Of a stretch of DNA of 64,000 nt, positions 35,506 to 44,218 are shown piece after piece. The position numbers and the translations under genes are program-made. Each line of letters starts with the position of its first letter. The stretch's first letter is position 1. This stretch comes from UBA4416 sp035439445 (lineage in GTDB: Bacteria; Bacteroidota; Bacteroidia; B-17B0; Aurantibacillaceae), in NCBI GenBank assembly GCA_035439445.1, contig DAORKG010000002.1:62001-126000 (forward strand), in the 5' to 3' direction. The notes below the pieces were generated by a model. That model worked only from the letters and a program-made list of their open reading frames with translations, searched no databases and was not told where the DNA came from.

Positions 35506-37425
35506 CTAAGTTATTTCGCGCGATAAACGAATAGTGATACCTGCCATTGCAAAACTCAAATCAACATTGCTTTGAATATGTTCTGGCTCTTGCACCATGC
35601 GCTGCACAGAAGCAAACACATCGTTGTTGGATGCTTCAGCTATTCTACGGAATTTATTCCACGATTCACCTGATGTGTTTTCGTTATTATAGTATTGAAG
35701 CACGCGTTGCAAATAATTTTTGTTTTGTAATAATGCATACTCCATCAATGGAGGGAATCGCTTTTTTTCCCACACGGGCCAAAACACATAACTAGCAACC
35801 ACTGCCAATAATGCACCTATTGAGGTAGATAAAACTCTCCAGCCAATTAATTCCCATGAGGCTTGTTGCGAAATCTGCATCAAAATAACCATCATAATGG
35901 TTACAAAAAAAACCCCAACCTTATAATTGTTACGTAAAAAATATGCTACAAAAAAAGATACGATAATTAATAGCCCAACAAACACATCATGCGGCAATGG
36001 TAATAACATAATTGCTCCTCCTAAAACAATACCTGCAATTGTTCCAACAATTCTTTCTATTCCTTTTTTTCGGGTAGCACCAAAATAGGGTTGTATCACA
36101 ATAAGCATGGTTAATGAAATCCAATGACCATGATCTATTTTGAAAAATTTATATACGAATACACCAATAGATAATCCCAATGCCACACGTAAGGCATAAA
36201 CAAAGTGTTGTGAATTGACGTTGAAAGCTTCACGTATTAATTCCATAATAGCGCGAGGTTTTAATCCAACTAAAAAGTTATTAAATGAGAGTTTATAATT
36301 CTCTAAATAATCGCTCTTCTTTAAATTTAATTTTTGCTCAATTTGTAAAACCGTTTGTTGCAAATAACCATACGATTTATGAAGCGTAATTATAAAATGT
36401 TGTATTGCTAATTTCTCTTTATGTGTTAAAGTTAATTCTTTACTTGCTTCTTCAAACAATTGAATAGCAATTTCGCAACGTTTTAAGCGAACCTTAGCAA
36501 GACTTAAATCTTCAGGTCTAAAAGTAAAAATCACGATTGATAGACGAGCACTTGCTTGAGCAAATGCGGATAAAGTTTTATAGAGAATTGTGTTTCTTAT
36601 GTTTTGAAAATCCGGATGATTCAGTATTTCCAATTCTTCATGCATTGTATTTAATGTTGCCCCAAATAATGATGACGTTTTACGAATCTCCATCATCATA
36701 TCATAATGCTGTGTTTTTAAACTTGATTTTTTGTTATCTCTGCGTGCAAATAATTTAATAGAATGATTCACCGCATCTCTAATAGCTGTTTCTTTTTCAG
36801 TAACATTTATATTATCAATAATCGTATCTGAAGCATGTTTTTGAATTAAAATATCTAAAAATTCGGTGTTTGTTTTCCAAATTTTTGCTACCGAACGCCT
36901 AACAGGATTTGAAGGACGAAACGGAAATGCAAGGATGGTAATAAGAACCGACCAAGCAGCACCTGCAAAAATATACATTCCATAATTTATAGATTCGGAA
37001 AAAGAAACAGGATTTGATAATCCAAACAAAAAGAAAAAACCAACCGCTACGCCAATGCTTGCACCATAATCGCTCCAATTACGTATTAAAGCAGCAAACA
37101 TTCCCACAACAAACATGGCCACTACCGACACTTGCCAGGAGTTAGCTGTATTCATACCAACAATAGCAGCTAAGGTCATTAGTATGGCTTCGAGCGATTG
37201 AATAACTATTTTTTTATAATGTAATCCTCGATAATCAATCAACGCTAACATATAAGCACCAAAAGCCATCCACACTACCTCATAAGAAAAATGTCCCTGA
37301 TACAATGGAACAACTATTAATGGAACATTTAATGCCAACACAACTCTGAAAGCCCAAGTAATAGTTGGCTCAAAATACTCCTGTTTTAAAACGGTTTGTA
37401 ATTGTTGTATGGGTTGAAAACGCAT
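35506..37425 (-). CDS. FUSC-family (YccS-like) inner membrane protein
   Basis: 639 aa. Two blocks of hydrophobic helices (~24-165 and ~405-545) are separated by and followed by soluble helical regions. This is the duplicated arrangement of YccS/YhfK/fusaric-acid-resistance-like proteins. The second block contains GHWISLTMLIVIQPYFGATRKKGIERIVGTIAGIVLGG, the recognisable FUSC_2 signature with ATRxxGxER. Members are presumed exporters of aromatic or organic acids; the substrate is not known. The protein ends early at a TAG, with the likely remainder in the same frame. A hairpin terminator lies 26 nt and more upstream of the start. Confidence 0.85.
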   Translation of the reverse strand: MRFQPIQQLQTVLKQEYFEPTITWAFRVVLALNVPLIVVPLYQGHFSYEVVWMAFGAYMLALIDYRGLHYKKIVIQSLEAILMTLAAIVGMNTANSWQVSVVAMFVVGMFAALIRNWSDYGASIGVAVGFFFLFGLSNPVSFSESINYGMYIFAGAAWSVLITILAFPFRPSNPVRRSVAKIWKTNTEFLDILIQKHASDTIIDNINVTEKETAIRDAVNHSIKLFARRDNKKSSLKTQHYDMMMEIRKTSSLFGATLNTMHEELEILNHPDFQNIRNTILYKTLSAFAQASARLSIVIFTFRPEDLSLAKVRLKRCEIAIQLFEEASKELTLTHKEKLAIQHFIITLHKSYGYLQQTVLQIEQKLNLKKSDYLENYKLSFNNFLVGLKPRAIMELIREAFNVNSQHFVYALRVALGLSIGVFVYKFFKIDHGHWISLTMLIVIQPYFGATRKKGIERIVGTIAGIVLGGAIMLLPLPHDVFVGLLIIVSFFVAYFLRNNYKVGVFFVTIMMVILMQISQQASWELIGWRVLSTSIGALLAVVASYVFWPVWEKKRFPPLMEYALLQNKNYLQRVLQYYNNENTSGESWNKFRRIAEASNNDVFASVQRMVQEPEHIQSNVDLSFAMAGITIRLSREIT

Positions 37426-37451
37426 GCTTGCTAAAAAGCATAAAGATAGAC

Positions 37452-37560
37452 AATTTAAAAAATCAAAGAGCCACTTATGATAAGCGGCTCTTTGATTTAA
37501 ATCGGACGTCTATCCCGTATGCCATTTGTTGCTCATGCTAAAATGTCGGGTGGTGGTTAC
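37452..37560 (-). ncRNA. Putative small RNA or leader RNA ending in an intrinsic terminator
   Basis: On the minus strand a TACCTTTG -7 box (37573-37566) is followed by about 110 nt ending in a strong terminator. The body can fold: CCCG/CGGG (37514-37517 with 37547-37550) and CATTT/AAATG (37523-37527 with 37541-37545). It lies upstream of the FUSC gene in the same direction, so it is either an independent sRNA or a regulated leader. It also contains a possible 8-codon ORF (37536-37510). No known family was assigned. Confidence 0.5.
37460..37498 (-). terminator. Long palindromic terminator ahead of FUSC
   Basis: The stem AAATCAAAGAGCC / GGCTCTTTGATTT (13 bp, perfect) encloses a smaller CTTAT/ATAAG helix, and the minus-strand product ends in T6. 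Confidence 0.85.
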
Positions 37561-37565
37561 TGATA

Positions 37566-37573
37566 CAAAGGTA
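37566..37573 (-). promoter_or_regulatory. -7 element of the putative small RNA / FUSC leader
   Basis: The minus strand reads TACCTTTG, an exact TAnnTTTG match. The -33 region is weak. Confidence 0.5.
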
Positions 37574-37726
37574 ATTCATTTGATATTAACGAATACCTAT
37601 CACATCATTTTTTTACAGCTTTACTTTTCAACTTTTGTGAGTTTCGGTTTAAGCTTGTGAACCGTGATTGTTAAATAGTTAATTAAGTGTCCAAACAAAA
37701 ACACCTGTCAGGTGTTCGTCATGCCT

Positions 37727-37789
37727 CTATTGGTGTTTTCATCAACAGTGTATGATATAAGTGTATTTGTTGGTGATAAAACCAACAAG
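37727..37789. repeat. Remote REP pair related to the RAYT-associated hairpins
   Basis: 37767-37789 reads TTGTTGGTGATAAAACCAACAAG followed by GGGCTGA, the reverse orientation of the hairpins around 48.3-49.2 kb. 37727-37748 (CTATTGGTGTTTTCATCAAC...) is a degenerate copy. Two adjacent REPs suggest a REPIN-type doublet. Confidence 0.7.
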
Positions 37790-37823
37790 GGCTGAAAAAA
37801 AGGAACGATTGTTTTCTATGTAA

Positions 37824-38399
37824 TTAGATTTTTATTTTTTTCCAATTCTTTCCATCAAATACATAGTAGCATTTTTTTATTTTCCATGCTTCTTTAAAAA
37901 TTTTATAAGTACTAAATTCATAATAGTATGAATGAGGATTTGAAGCATGAGGATTTGTGAAATCAACAAGTTCTTCATCCATTAACTCAAAACTGCCGTC
38001 GGATTTGATATAGGTATAACTGTGTAATTTTGTAACAAAACCATTTGTGAATTCAGCTTTATAGACTGCAACATTGTTTTGGTCATAAAACAAAATGATA
38101 CCATTTAATAACTCTTTATCCTTTAAAGGATCAATGGGGTTATATTTTATTTTTAATTTTTTATCTGCTGTTTTATCCATTACATATCTCACAGCAACGC
38201 CATTAATGTAATATTCATATCCTTTATAAATGGCTTTTGAACTATCCTTTGTTTCCTTTACAAACTCATCATAATGCACAAGCCAATAGCCTGTTTTTAG
38301 ATTTTTTTCATCCCTTCTGTTTAAAGTATCGTTTTGAGAAAAAGACATTTTAACCATCACTATCAGAATAAAACATATGAGATTTTTCTTGATGTGCAT
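37824..38399 (-). CDS. Hypothetical secreted protein
   Basis: 191 aa with a clear signal peptide (MHIKKNLICFILIVMVKMSFSQ). The mature part has short motifs such as TGYWLVHYDEF, GYEYYINGVAV and YKAEFTNGFV. These resemble the repeated toxin-antitoxin YwqK / MORN-like units of Bacteroidota, but too few are present to assign the family. No catalytic motif is seen. The groL terminator lies just upstream, so the gene is transcribed separately, and REP hairpins lie downstream. Confidence 0.65.
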   Translation of the reverse strand: MHIKKNLICFILIVMVKMSFSQNDTLNRRDEKNLKTGYWLVHYDEFVKETKDSSKAIYKGYEYYINGVAVRYVMDKTADKKLKIKYNPIDPLKDKELLNGIILFYDQNNVAVYKAEFTNGFVTKLHSYTYIKSDGSFELMDEELVDFTNPHASNPHSYYYEFSTYKIFKEAWKIKKCYYVFDGKNWKKIKI

Positions 38400-38425
38400 A
38401 ATATATAAAAGTTGTAATATAAAAT

Positions 38426-38460
38426 TAAAAAAGCCTTTGACAACGTCAAAGGCTTTTTAT
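38426..38460 (-). terminator. Intrinsic terminator after groL
   Basis: AAAAAGCCTTTGAC / GTCAAAGGCTTTTT, a perfect 14-bp stem with a 3-nt loop, 27 nt beyond the groL stop. Confidence 0.92.
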
Positions 38461-38486
38461 TATTATTTCTGAGTTAAGCTGTGTGA

Positions 38487-40124
38487 TTACATCATTCCAC
38501 CCATGCCGCCCATTCCTGGGTTCATTGGCATAGCCGGAGTTCCTTCTTCTTTTTTCTCAGCTAATACGCAATCAGTAGTTAACAACATTGCTGCTACAGA
38601 TGATGCATTTTCTAAAGCTACACGGCTTACTTTAGCCGGGTCAATAACACCTGCTTTCAATAAGTTTTCGTATTTCTCAGTACGAGCATTGAAACCGAAA
38701 TCATCTTTTCCTTCTTTTACTTTTTGCACTACAATAGAACCTTCGATTCCTGAGTTAGCACAAATTTGACGTAAAGGCTCTTCAATAGCACGACGCACAA
38801 TTGCAATACCAGTGTTTTCATCTTCGTTTACACCTTTCAATTTATCTAAAGATGCAATTGCACGAATATATGCAACACCACCGCCCGGCACAATACCTTC
38901 TTCAACTGCTGCACGAGTAGCTGCTAACGCATCATCCACACGGTCTTTTTTCTCTTTCATTTCAACCTCAGTAGCTGCACCAACGTAAAGTACGGCAACA
39001 CCACCAGCTAATTTAGCTAAACGCTCTTGTAATTTTTCTTTATCGTAATCAGAAGTTGTAGATTCGATTTGAGCTTTAATTTGATTAACACGAGCGGTGA
39101 TATCTGCTTTTTTACCTGCACCACCAACGATGGTTGTGTTTTCTTTATCAACGGTTACTTTTTCTGCTTTTCCTAAGAAAGTTAAGTCAGCGTTTTCTAA
39201 TAAGAAACCTCTGTCTTCAGCAATAAAAATACCACCAGTTAAAATTGCTAAATCTTCTAACATTGCTTTTCTTCTATCACCAAATCCCGGAGCTTTAACG
39301 GCACAGATTTTTAAGTTAGAACGTAAACGGTTTACAACTAATGTTTGTAAAGCTTCTCCGTCAACATCTTCAGCAATAATTAAAATTGGTTTACCTGTTT
39401 GTACTGCTTTTTCTAATACAGGTAATAATTCTTTCATCGCAGAAATTTTCTTTTCGTAAATTAAAATCAATGGATTTTCTAAAACCGCATTCATTTTTTC
39501 TACGTCAGTAATAAAGTAAGGAGAGATATAACCTCTGTCAAATTCCATACCTTCTACTACTTCAACAGTTGTATCAGTACCTTTTGCTTCTTCAACAGTA
39601 ATCACACCTTCTTTTTTAACTTTAGCCATTGCTTCAGCAATTAACTTACCAATCACGTTATCGTTGTTAGCAGAGATCGTTGCAACTTGCTCAATTTTTT
39701 TGTTGTCGTTACCAACATTTTGAGATTGTTTTTTTAAGTCAGCAACAATTGCCTCAACTGCTTTGTCGATACCACGTTTTAAATCCATTGGATTAGCGCC
39801 TGCAGCAACGTTTTTTAAACCAGCTGTTACAATAGCTTGTGCTAAAACTGTAGCAGTAGTTGTTCCATCACCTGCTGCATCAGCCGTTTTAGAAGCAACT
39901 TCTTTTAATAACTGAGCACCCATGTTTTCAACCGGGTTTGATAATTCGATTTCTTTAGCAACAGTAACACCATCTTTAGTGATTGCCGGTGAACCAAATT
40001 TTTTATCGATGATAACGTTTCTTCCTTTAGGACCTAAAGTTACTTTTACTGCATTTGCTAATGCATCAACTCCACGCTTTAAAGCGTCGCGAGCTTCTAT
40101 GTTAAATGTGATGTCTTTTGCCAT
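38487..40124 (-). CDS. groL: Chaperonin GroEL
   Basis: 545 aa. Group I chaperonin with VTLGPKGRNVIIDKKFG, the ATP motif GDGTTTATVLAQ, the signature AAVEEGIVPGGGVAY and the GGMGGMM tail. With GroES it forms the folding cage in the cytoplasm. It follows groS by 124 nt, an unusual spacer filled with an inverted repeat. Confidence 0.98.
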   Translation of the reverse strand: MAKDITFNIEARDALKRGVDALANAVKVTLGPKGRNVIIDKKFGSPAITKDGVTVAKEIELSNPVENMGAQLLKEVASKTADAAGDGTTTATVLAQAIVTAGLKNVAAGANPMDLKRGIDKAVEAIVADLKKQSQNVGNDNKKIEQVATISANNDNVIGKLIAEAMAKVKKEGVITVEEAKGTDTTVEVVEGMEFDRGYISPYFITDVEKMNAVLENPLILIYEKKISAMKELLPVLEKAVQTGKPILIIAEDVDGEALQTLVVNRLRSNLKICAVKAPGFGDRRKAMLEDLAILTGGIFIAEDRGFLLENADLTFLGKAEKVTVDKENTTIVGGAGKKADITARVNQIKAQIESTTSDYDKEKLQERLAKLAGGVAVLYVGAATEVEMKEKKDRVDDALAATRAAVEEGIVPGGGVAYIRAIASLDKLKGVNEDENTGIAIVRRAIEEPLRQICANSGIEGSIVVQKVKEGKDDFGFNARTEKYENLLKAGVIDPAKVSRVALENASSVAAMLLTTDCVLAEKKEEGTPAMPMNPGMGGMGGMM

Positions 40125-40132
40125 TTTTATAA

Positions 40133-40249
40133 ATGTTTAGTTGTTTAAATGTTTGGTTGTTTATTGTTTTTATGTTTAAGTGTTTGTTGTTGTAGTGTTT
40201 GATTGTTTTATATTTCATCAAACAGCTAAACAATCACACAATTAAACAT
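40133..40249. repeat. Inverted-repeat spacer between groS and groL
   Basis: The left arm, starting ATGTTTAGTTGTTTAAATG, and the reverse complement of the right arm, ATGTTTAATTGTGTGATTG, match over ~34 nt with about eight mismatches. The interior is filled with further GTTTG/TTGTTT words. It spans the whole spacer up to the groS stop. Confidence 0.65.
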
Positions 40250-40539
40250 TAAATGATTGCGTAGATATCGCTTTCGCGCATAATTAATAAATCTTTTCCG
40301 TCTACTTGGATTTCAGTTCCTGCGTATTTTCCGTATAAAACAGTATCACCAACTTTTACAGTCATTGGTTCATCCGGTTTACCGTTTCCTACAGCTAATA
40401 CTTTCCCTCTCATTGGTTTTTCTTTTGCTGTGTCAGGGATGATTAATCCACCAGCTGTTTTTGTTTCTGCAGGAGCCGCTTCAACTAATACTCTATCAGC
40501 TAAGGGCTTTACATTTACAGTTGTACTTGATTTTGCCAT
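40249..40539 (-). CDS. groS: Co-chaperonin GroES
   Basis: 96 aa with VKPLADRVLVEAAPAETKTAGGLIIPDTAKEKPMRGKVLAVG, the mobile loop included, and a DTVLYGKYAGTEI strand. It is the cap of the GroEL cage. The start at 40539 is followed on the minus strand by groL. Confidence 0.97.
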   Translation of the reverse strand: MAKSSTTVNVKPLADRVLVEAAPAETKTAGGLIIPDTAKEKPMRGKVLAVGNGKPDEPMTVKVGDTVLYGKYAGTEIQVDGKDLLIMRESDIYAII

Positions 40540-40654
40540 AATTATGTGATTTTAATAATTTAATTTTTTACGGTGGCTAATTGTCACAAAATGTGCCAAT
40601 AGCCGTTTTTTAGCATTAAGGCGACAATATTACCGCTTTTAATTGGTATAGAAT

Positions 40655-40690
40655 AAAAAAATGTCAGTCTGTTGACACAAACTGACATTT
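40655..40690 (-). terminator. Intrinsic terminator after fabH
   Basis: ATGTCAGT / ACTGACAT stem with flanking A/T runs, 22 nt or more beyond the fabH stop on the minus strand. The T-run follows in that direction. Confidence 0.85.
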
Positions 40691-40711
40691 TAAATTTTGT
40701 TAGCAATAGGG

Positions 40712-41716
40712 TTACTTACCTACTTTTTCGCCATCATAGGCCCATTTTACCCAAATAGAACCCCAGGTAAATCCACCTCCGAAAGCAGAAATAATGATGT
40801 TATCGCCTTTTTTAAATTGCTTTTCATAATCCCATAATAATAACGGAATAGTACCTGCTGTTGTATTTCCGTAACGCTCTATGTTCATCAACATTTTATC
40901 AAGACTTAATCCCATACGGTTAGCTGTGGCTTCACAAATACGTTTATTGGCTTGATGCGGCAATAACCAAGTCACATCATCAGAAGAAAGGTTGTTTTTC
41001 TCCATGATTTCAGCACTTACTTCTGCCATGTTTACAACAGCATGTTTAAATACCGTTTGCCCTTCTTGATGCACATAGTGCATTTTTTTATCAATGGTTT
41101 CGTGTGTTGGAGGGTTTAAAGATCCACCTGCTTCTTGGTAAAGGTAATTACGACCTGCACCATCTGCTTTTAAAATAAAATCCTGAATACCTGTTCCATC
41201 TTCAGTTGGTTCTAATAACACAGCGCCACCTCCATCACCAAAAATCACGCATGTTGCACGATCTTCGTAATTTAAAATAGCACTCATTTTATCCACACCA
41301 ACAACCACTACTTTTTTGTAACGACCGGTTTCAATAAATTGAGAACCTGTTGCTAATGCATAAATAAAGCCCGAACATGCTGCAGATAAATCATATCCCC
41401 AGGCGTTTTTAGCGCCAATTTTATCACAAATAACATTTGACGTACTAGGGAAAATATAATCGCCGGTGATAGTACCAACAATTAATAAATCAATATCTAA
41501 GGCTGTGATACCACGTTTTTTTAATAACTCTTCGATAGCAAACACCATCATGTCGGATGTTGCTTTGCCAGGTTCTTTTAAAATGCGTCTTTCTTTAATT
41601 CCGGTACGTGTTGTAATCCATTCGTCGTTAGTGTCTACGATTTTCGCTAACTCATCATTAGTCATTACAAAATCTGGAACATAGCCACCAACGGCAGTTA
41701 TTGCTGCTTTAATCAT
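40712..41716 (-). CDS. fabH: Beta-ketoacyl-ACP synthase III (FabH)
   Basis: 334 aa. The thiolase-fold catalytic triad is visible: C114 (LSAACSGF), H254 (LLPHQANKRI) and N284 (YGNTTAGTIP). FabH condenses acetyl-CoA (or branched acyl-CoA) with malonyl-ACP to start fatty acid synthesis. Its start overlaps the plsX stop by one base, so the two are translationally coupled as elsewhere in the phylum. Confidence 0.96.
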   Translation of the reverse strand: MIKAAITAVGGYVPDFVMTNDELAKIVDTNDEWITTRTGIKERRILKEPGKATSDMMVFAIEELLKKRGITALDIDLLIVGTITGDYIFPSTSNVICDKIGAKNAWGYDLSAACSGFIYALATGSQFIETGRYKKVVVVGVDKMSAILNYEDRATCVIFGDGGGAVLLEPTEDGTGIQDFILKADGAGRNYLYQEAGGSLNPPTHETIDKKMHYVHQEGQTVFKHAVVNMAEVSAEIMEKNNLSSDDVTWLLPHQANKRICEATANRMGLSLDKMLMNIERYGNTTAGTIPLLLWDYEKQFKKGDNIIISAFGGGFTWGSIWVKWAYDGEKVGK

Positions 41717-42654
41717 TATTGAAATACGGTTTTAATTTTTTCGTTTAAGTTTGCTTCAACGATGTCTTTACTTAACACCATCATATTTTTAAATGCTAGT
41801 GGAGTTGATTTACCATGAGCAATCATCACATTTGAGTTAATTCCCAGAATTGGAGTACCTCCGTATAATTCGTAATTAAACTTATCAAAATATTCATCAC
41901 TGCGGTTACGTTTTTTAATTAATGAGTAAAACGCCTCTGCAGTTTTTAAAAATACATTTCCTACAAATCCCTCGCAAACAATCACGTCTGCTTTATCTTC
42001 AAATACTTCTTGCCCCTCGACGTTACCAACAAAATTAAAGTCTTTGCTATCCTTCATTAATGCGTGAGCAGCTTGAGCAACTAAATTTCCTTTTTCTGGT
42101 TCTTCGCCAATGTTTAATAAACCAACTTTTGGATTAGCTATTTTATAAACTTCTTTTGCAAAGGTTGAACCTAAAATAGCAAATTGATATAACACATCAG
42201 GCTTACAATCAGCATTAGTGCCAACGTCTAGTACTATACCAAATCCTCCATTTTCTTTAGGAATAATAGAAGTAATACATGGACGAATAACGCCCGGAAC
42301 AGCTTTTACAGAAAACATAGACCCAACCAACATAGCGCCTGTATTTCCGGCACTTGCAAAACATTGAATCTCATTTTCTTTTAATAATTTAAATCCAACA
42401 GAAATACTGCTATGAGGTTTTTGAGCCAATGCTTTTGTAGGGTGTTCGCCCATTTCAATCACATCAGTGGTGTGTATAAATTCAAATTTATCTTCAGCTA
42501 TTCCCTTAGCTTTTAAATGACTTTTTGCTTTTTCGCTATCACCAATCAGTACCATTTTTACATCAGCCGGCAAAGAGTCTAATGCCATAATAGCACCATC
42601 AATGCAATTTGCAGGAGCATAATCGCCCCCCATTATGTCTAATCCAATTTTCAT
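41716..42654 (-). CDS. plsX: Phosphate acyltransferase PlsX
   Basis: 312 aa. It opens with KIGLDIMGGDYAP and contains ASAGNTGAMLVGS, FGIVLDVGTNADCKP, LLNIGEEPEKGN and VCEGFVGNVFLKTAE, the PlsX signatures. It makes acyl-phosphate from acyl-ACP for phospholipid synthesis. No rpmF is found upstream, where it often lies; the neighbour is the divergent sufE. Confidence 0.96.
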   Translation of the reverse strand: MKIGLDIMGGDYAPANCIDGAIMALDSLPADVKMVLIGDSEKAKSHLKAKGIAEDKFEFIHTTDVIEMGEHPTKALAQKPHSSISVGFKLLKENEIQCFASAGNTGAMLVGSMFSVKAVPGVIRPCITSIIPKENGGFGIVLDVGTNADCKPDVLYQFAILGSTFAKEVYKIANPKVGLLNIGEEPEKGNLVAQAAHALMKDSKDFNFVGNVEGQEVFEDKADVIVCEGFVGNVFLKTAEAFYSLIKKRNRSDEYFDKFNYELYGGTPILGINSNVMIAHGKSTPLAFKNMMVLSKDIVEANLNEKIKTVFQ

Positions 42655-42755
42655 ACTTGTGTTATATTGTATTTAAGCTCAATTAGCTAATCTAATGCGC
42701 TAAAATCAAGCGACTAAACAACTAATTTATGAGTAAATATGCAATATTTAGGGGG

Positions 42756-42763
42756 CAAAGTTA
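42756..42763 (-). promoter_or_regulatory. -7 element upstream of plsX-fabH
   Basis: The minus strand reads TAACTTTG (TAnnTTTG), about 100 nt upstream of the plsX start. The -33 box is not clear. Confidence 0.5.
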
Positions 42764-42881
42764 TTAACCTAGATTAGATAATTATGTTTAAATAGATGTA
42801 ATATTAGCAAGTCTAACCTAATTTACTGTAAATGTGAAAGATAAAACTACACACAAAGCCTGTTTTTATCGAAATTGATTG

Positions 42882-42889
42882 TACTTTTG
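42882..42889 (+). promoter_or_regulatory. -7 element 5 nt before the sufE ATG
   Basis: TACTTTTG matches TAnnTTTG; the ATG is at 42895, so the predicted transcript begins at or next to the start codon. Confidence 0.5.
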
Positions 42890-42894
42890 ATGCC

Positions 42895-43308
42895 ATGACC
42901 ATTGCAGAAATAGAAAACGAAATTATTGAAGAATTTGAACTCTTTGGAGATGACTGGGAAGGGAAATATGAGCATTTAATTGAGTTAGGAAAATCGTTAC
43001 CAAAAATAGAAGAGAGTTTAAAAACAGAAGATAGAATTATTAAAGGCTGTCAAAGTAAAGTATGGCTTCATTCTGAAAAAAAGGATGGAGAAATAGTTTA
43101 CACTGCAGACAGTGATGCTATTATTACCAAAGGGATGGTAGCCTTAATGATAAGAGTGTTATCGCACCAAAAGCCACAAGATATTGTAAATGCCAATTTG
43201 GATTTTATTAATAAAATTGGGTTAACTGAGCATTTATCTCCAACACGTGCCAATGGATTAGTGAGCATGATCAAACAAATGAAATTAGATGCCATGGCAT
43301 TAAGCTAA
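42895..43308 (+). CDS. sufE: SufE-family cysteine desulfurase activator
   Basis: 137 aa with the active cysteine C52 in KGCQSKVW, which accepts sulfane sulfur from SufS for Fe-S cluster assembly. The pattern LGKSLP, DSDAIITKGMVALMIRVLS and LSPTRANGLVSMIKQMK is typical. The DMT transporter gene follows after 7 nt, so the two are co-transcribed. Confidence 0.94.
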   Translation: MTIAEIENEIIEEFELFGDDWEGKYEHLIELGKSLPKIEESLKTEDRIIKGCQSKVWLHSEKKDGEIVYTADSDAIITKGMVALMIRVLSHQKPQDIVNANLDFINKIGLTEHLSPTRANGLVSMIKQMKLDAMALS

Positions 43309-43315
43309 ACCTTGT

Positions 43316-44218
43316 ATGAATAAAAAAGCTATTTCCTGGATTATATTAATTGCACTTTCATTGGTTTGGGGTAGTTCATTTATTTTAATGAAACAAGGTT
43401 TAAAAGCTTTTTCTAGTGATGAAGTTGCGGGTTTACGAATTACCATTGCATCGGCTTTTATGTTGCCATTTTTGGTTGCGCACTACAAACTTGACGTTAA
43501 AAAGAATTTAAAGGGACTTTTACTGATGGGTGTTTTTGGGAACCTGATTCCGGCATTTTTATTCACCAAAGCCGAAACACAAATTAGTAGTAGTTTAACG
43601 GGGATGCTAAATGCTTTAACCCCAATGTTTACTATTGTTATTGGGATGATTTCGTTTAACCATAAAATTTCCAAAAATCAAATAATTGGGGTGCTAGTGG
43701 GTTTGATTGGTGCTGTTGCTTTGGTAACGATGGGAGATGGTAAAGATGATCAAACCAAAAACGTGATGTATAGTTTGTTAGTGGCAGCAGCTACTTTGTG
43801 CTATGCTATCAGCGTAAATGGTATTAAAGCATATTTAGGACATGTAAGTTCTTTAACAGCTACAGTTTGGTCGTTTACCTTAATTGGTCCTGTGGCAGCT
43901 ATCTATTTATTTGGGTTTACAGATGTGGTAGCGCATGCTACCCAGCATCCGGAAGGGATGAGGTCTTTAGGTTTTGTAAGCATTTTAGCCATTGTAGGTT
44001 CGGCATTATCAGTTGTGGTTTATAATACGTTGATTAAGTTATCAGGAACCGTTTTTGCGGCAAGTTGCACTTATTTAATTCCTATAGTGGCCATAGGCTG
44101 GGGATTGTTTGACGGGGAGATTATTAATTTAGCTCAAATTTTAGCTGTTATTGTGGTTATTGCCGGTATTTGGATGATTAATTCTTCGGGCAAATCAAAA
44201 GAATCAGAAAATTCATAA
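43316..44218 (+). CDS. EamA/DMT-family transporter
   Basis: 300 aa with ten predicted membrane helices in two EamA repeats (about 1-140 and 150-292). The N-terminal SLVWGSSFILMKQGL is the hallmark motif. The superfamily exports amino acids, nucleotide-related metabolites or other small molecules; the substrate cannot be inferred. It lies 7 nt after sufE. Confidence 0.9.
   Translation: MNKKAISWIILIALSLVWGSSFILMKQGLKAFSSDEVAGLRITIASAFMLPFLVAHYKLDVKKNLKGLLLMGVFGNLIPAFLFTKAETQISSSLTGMLNALTPMFTIVIGMISFNHKISKNQIIGVLVGLIGAVALVTMGDGKDDQTKNVMYSLLVAAATLCYAISVNGIKAYLGHVSSLTATVWSFTLIGPVAAIYLFGFTDVVAHATQHPEGMRSLGFVSILAIVGSALSVVVYNTLIKLSGTVFAASCTYLIPIVAIGWGLFDGEIINLAQILAVIVVIAGIWMINSSGKSKESENS

Larger units (their letters stand above)
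37426..37823. other. 398-nt intergenic region with RNA, palindromes and REP copies
   Basis: Besides the putative RNA and its terminator, this region holds a palindrome AACACCTGTCAGGTGTT (37700-37716), a short CGGTT/AACCG inverted repeat (37645-37664) and two REP-like hairpins (37727-37789). No protein-coding ORF is convincing. Confidence 0.6.

Noticed and set aside
37510..37536. Trp-type leader peptide attenuator (8 codons with one Trp)
   Set aside because: A single Trp codon and no biosynthetic gene downstream make classical attenuation unlikely; kept only as a remark on the putative RNA.
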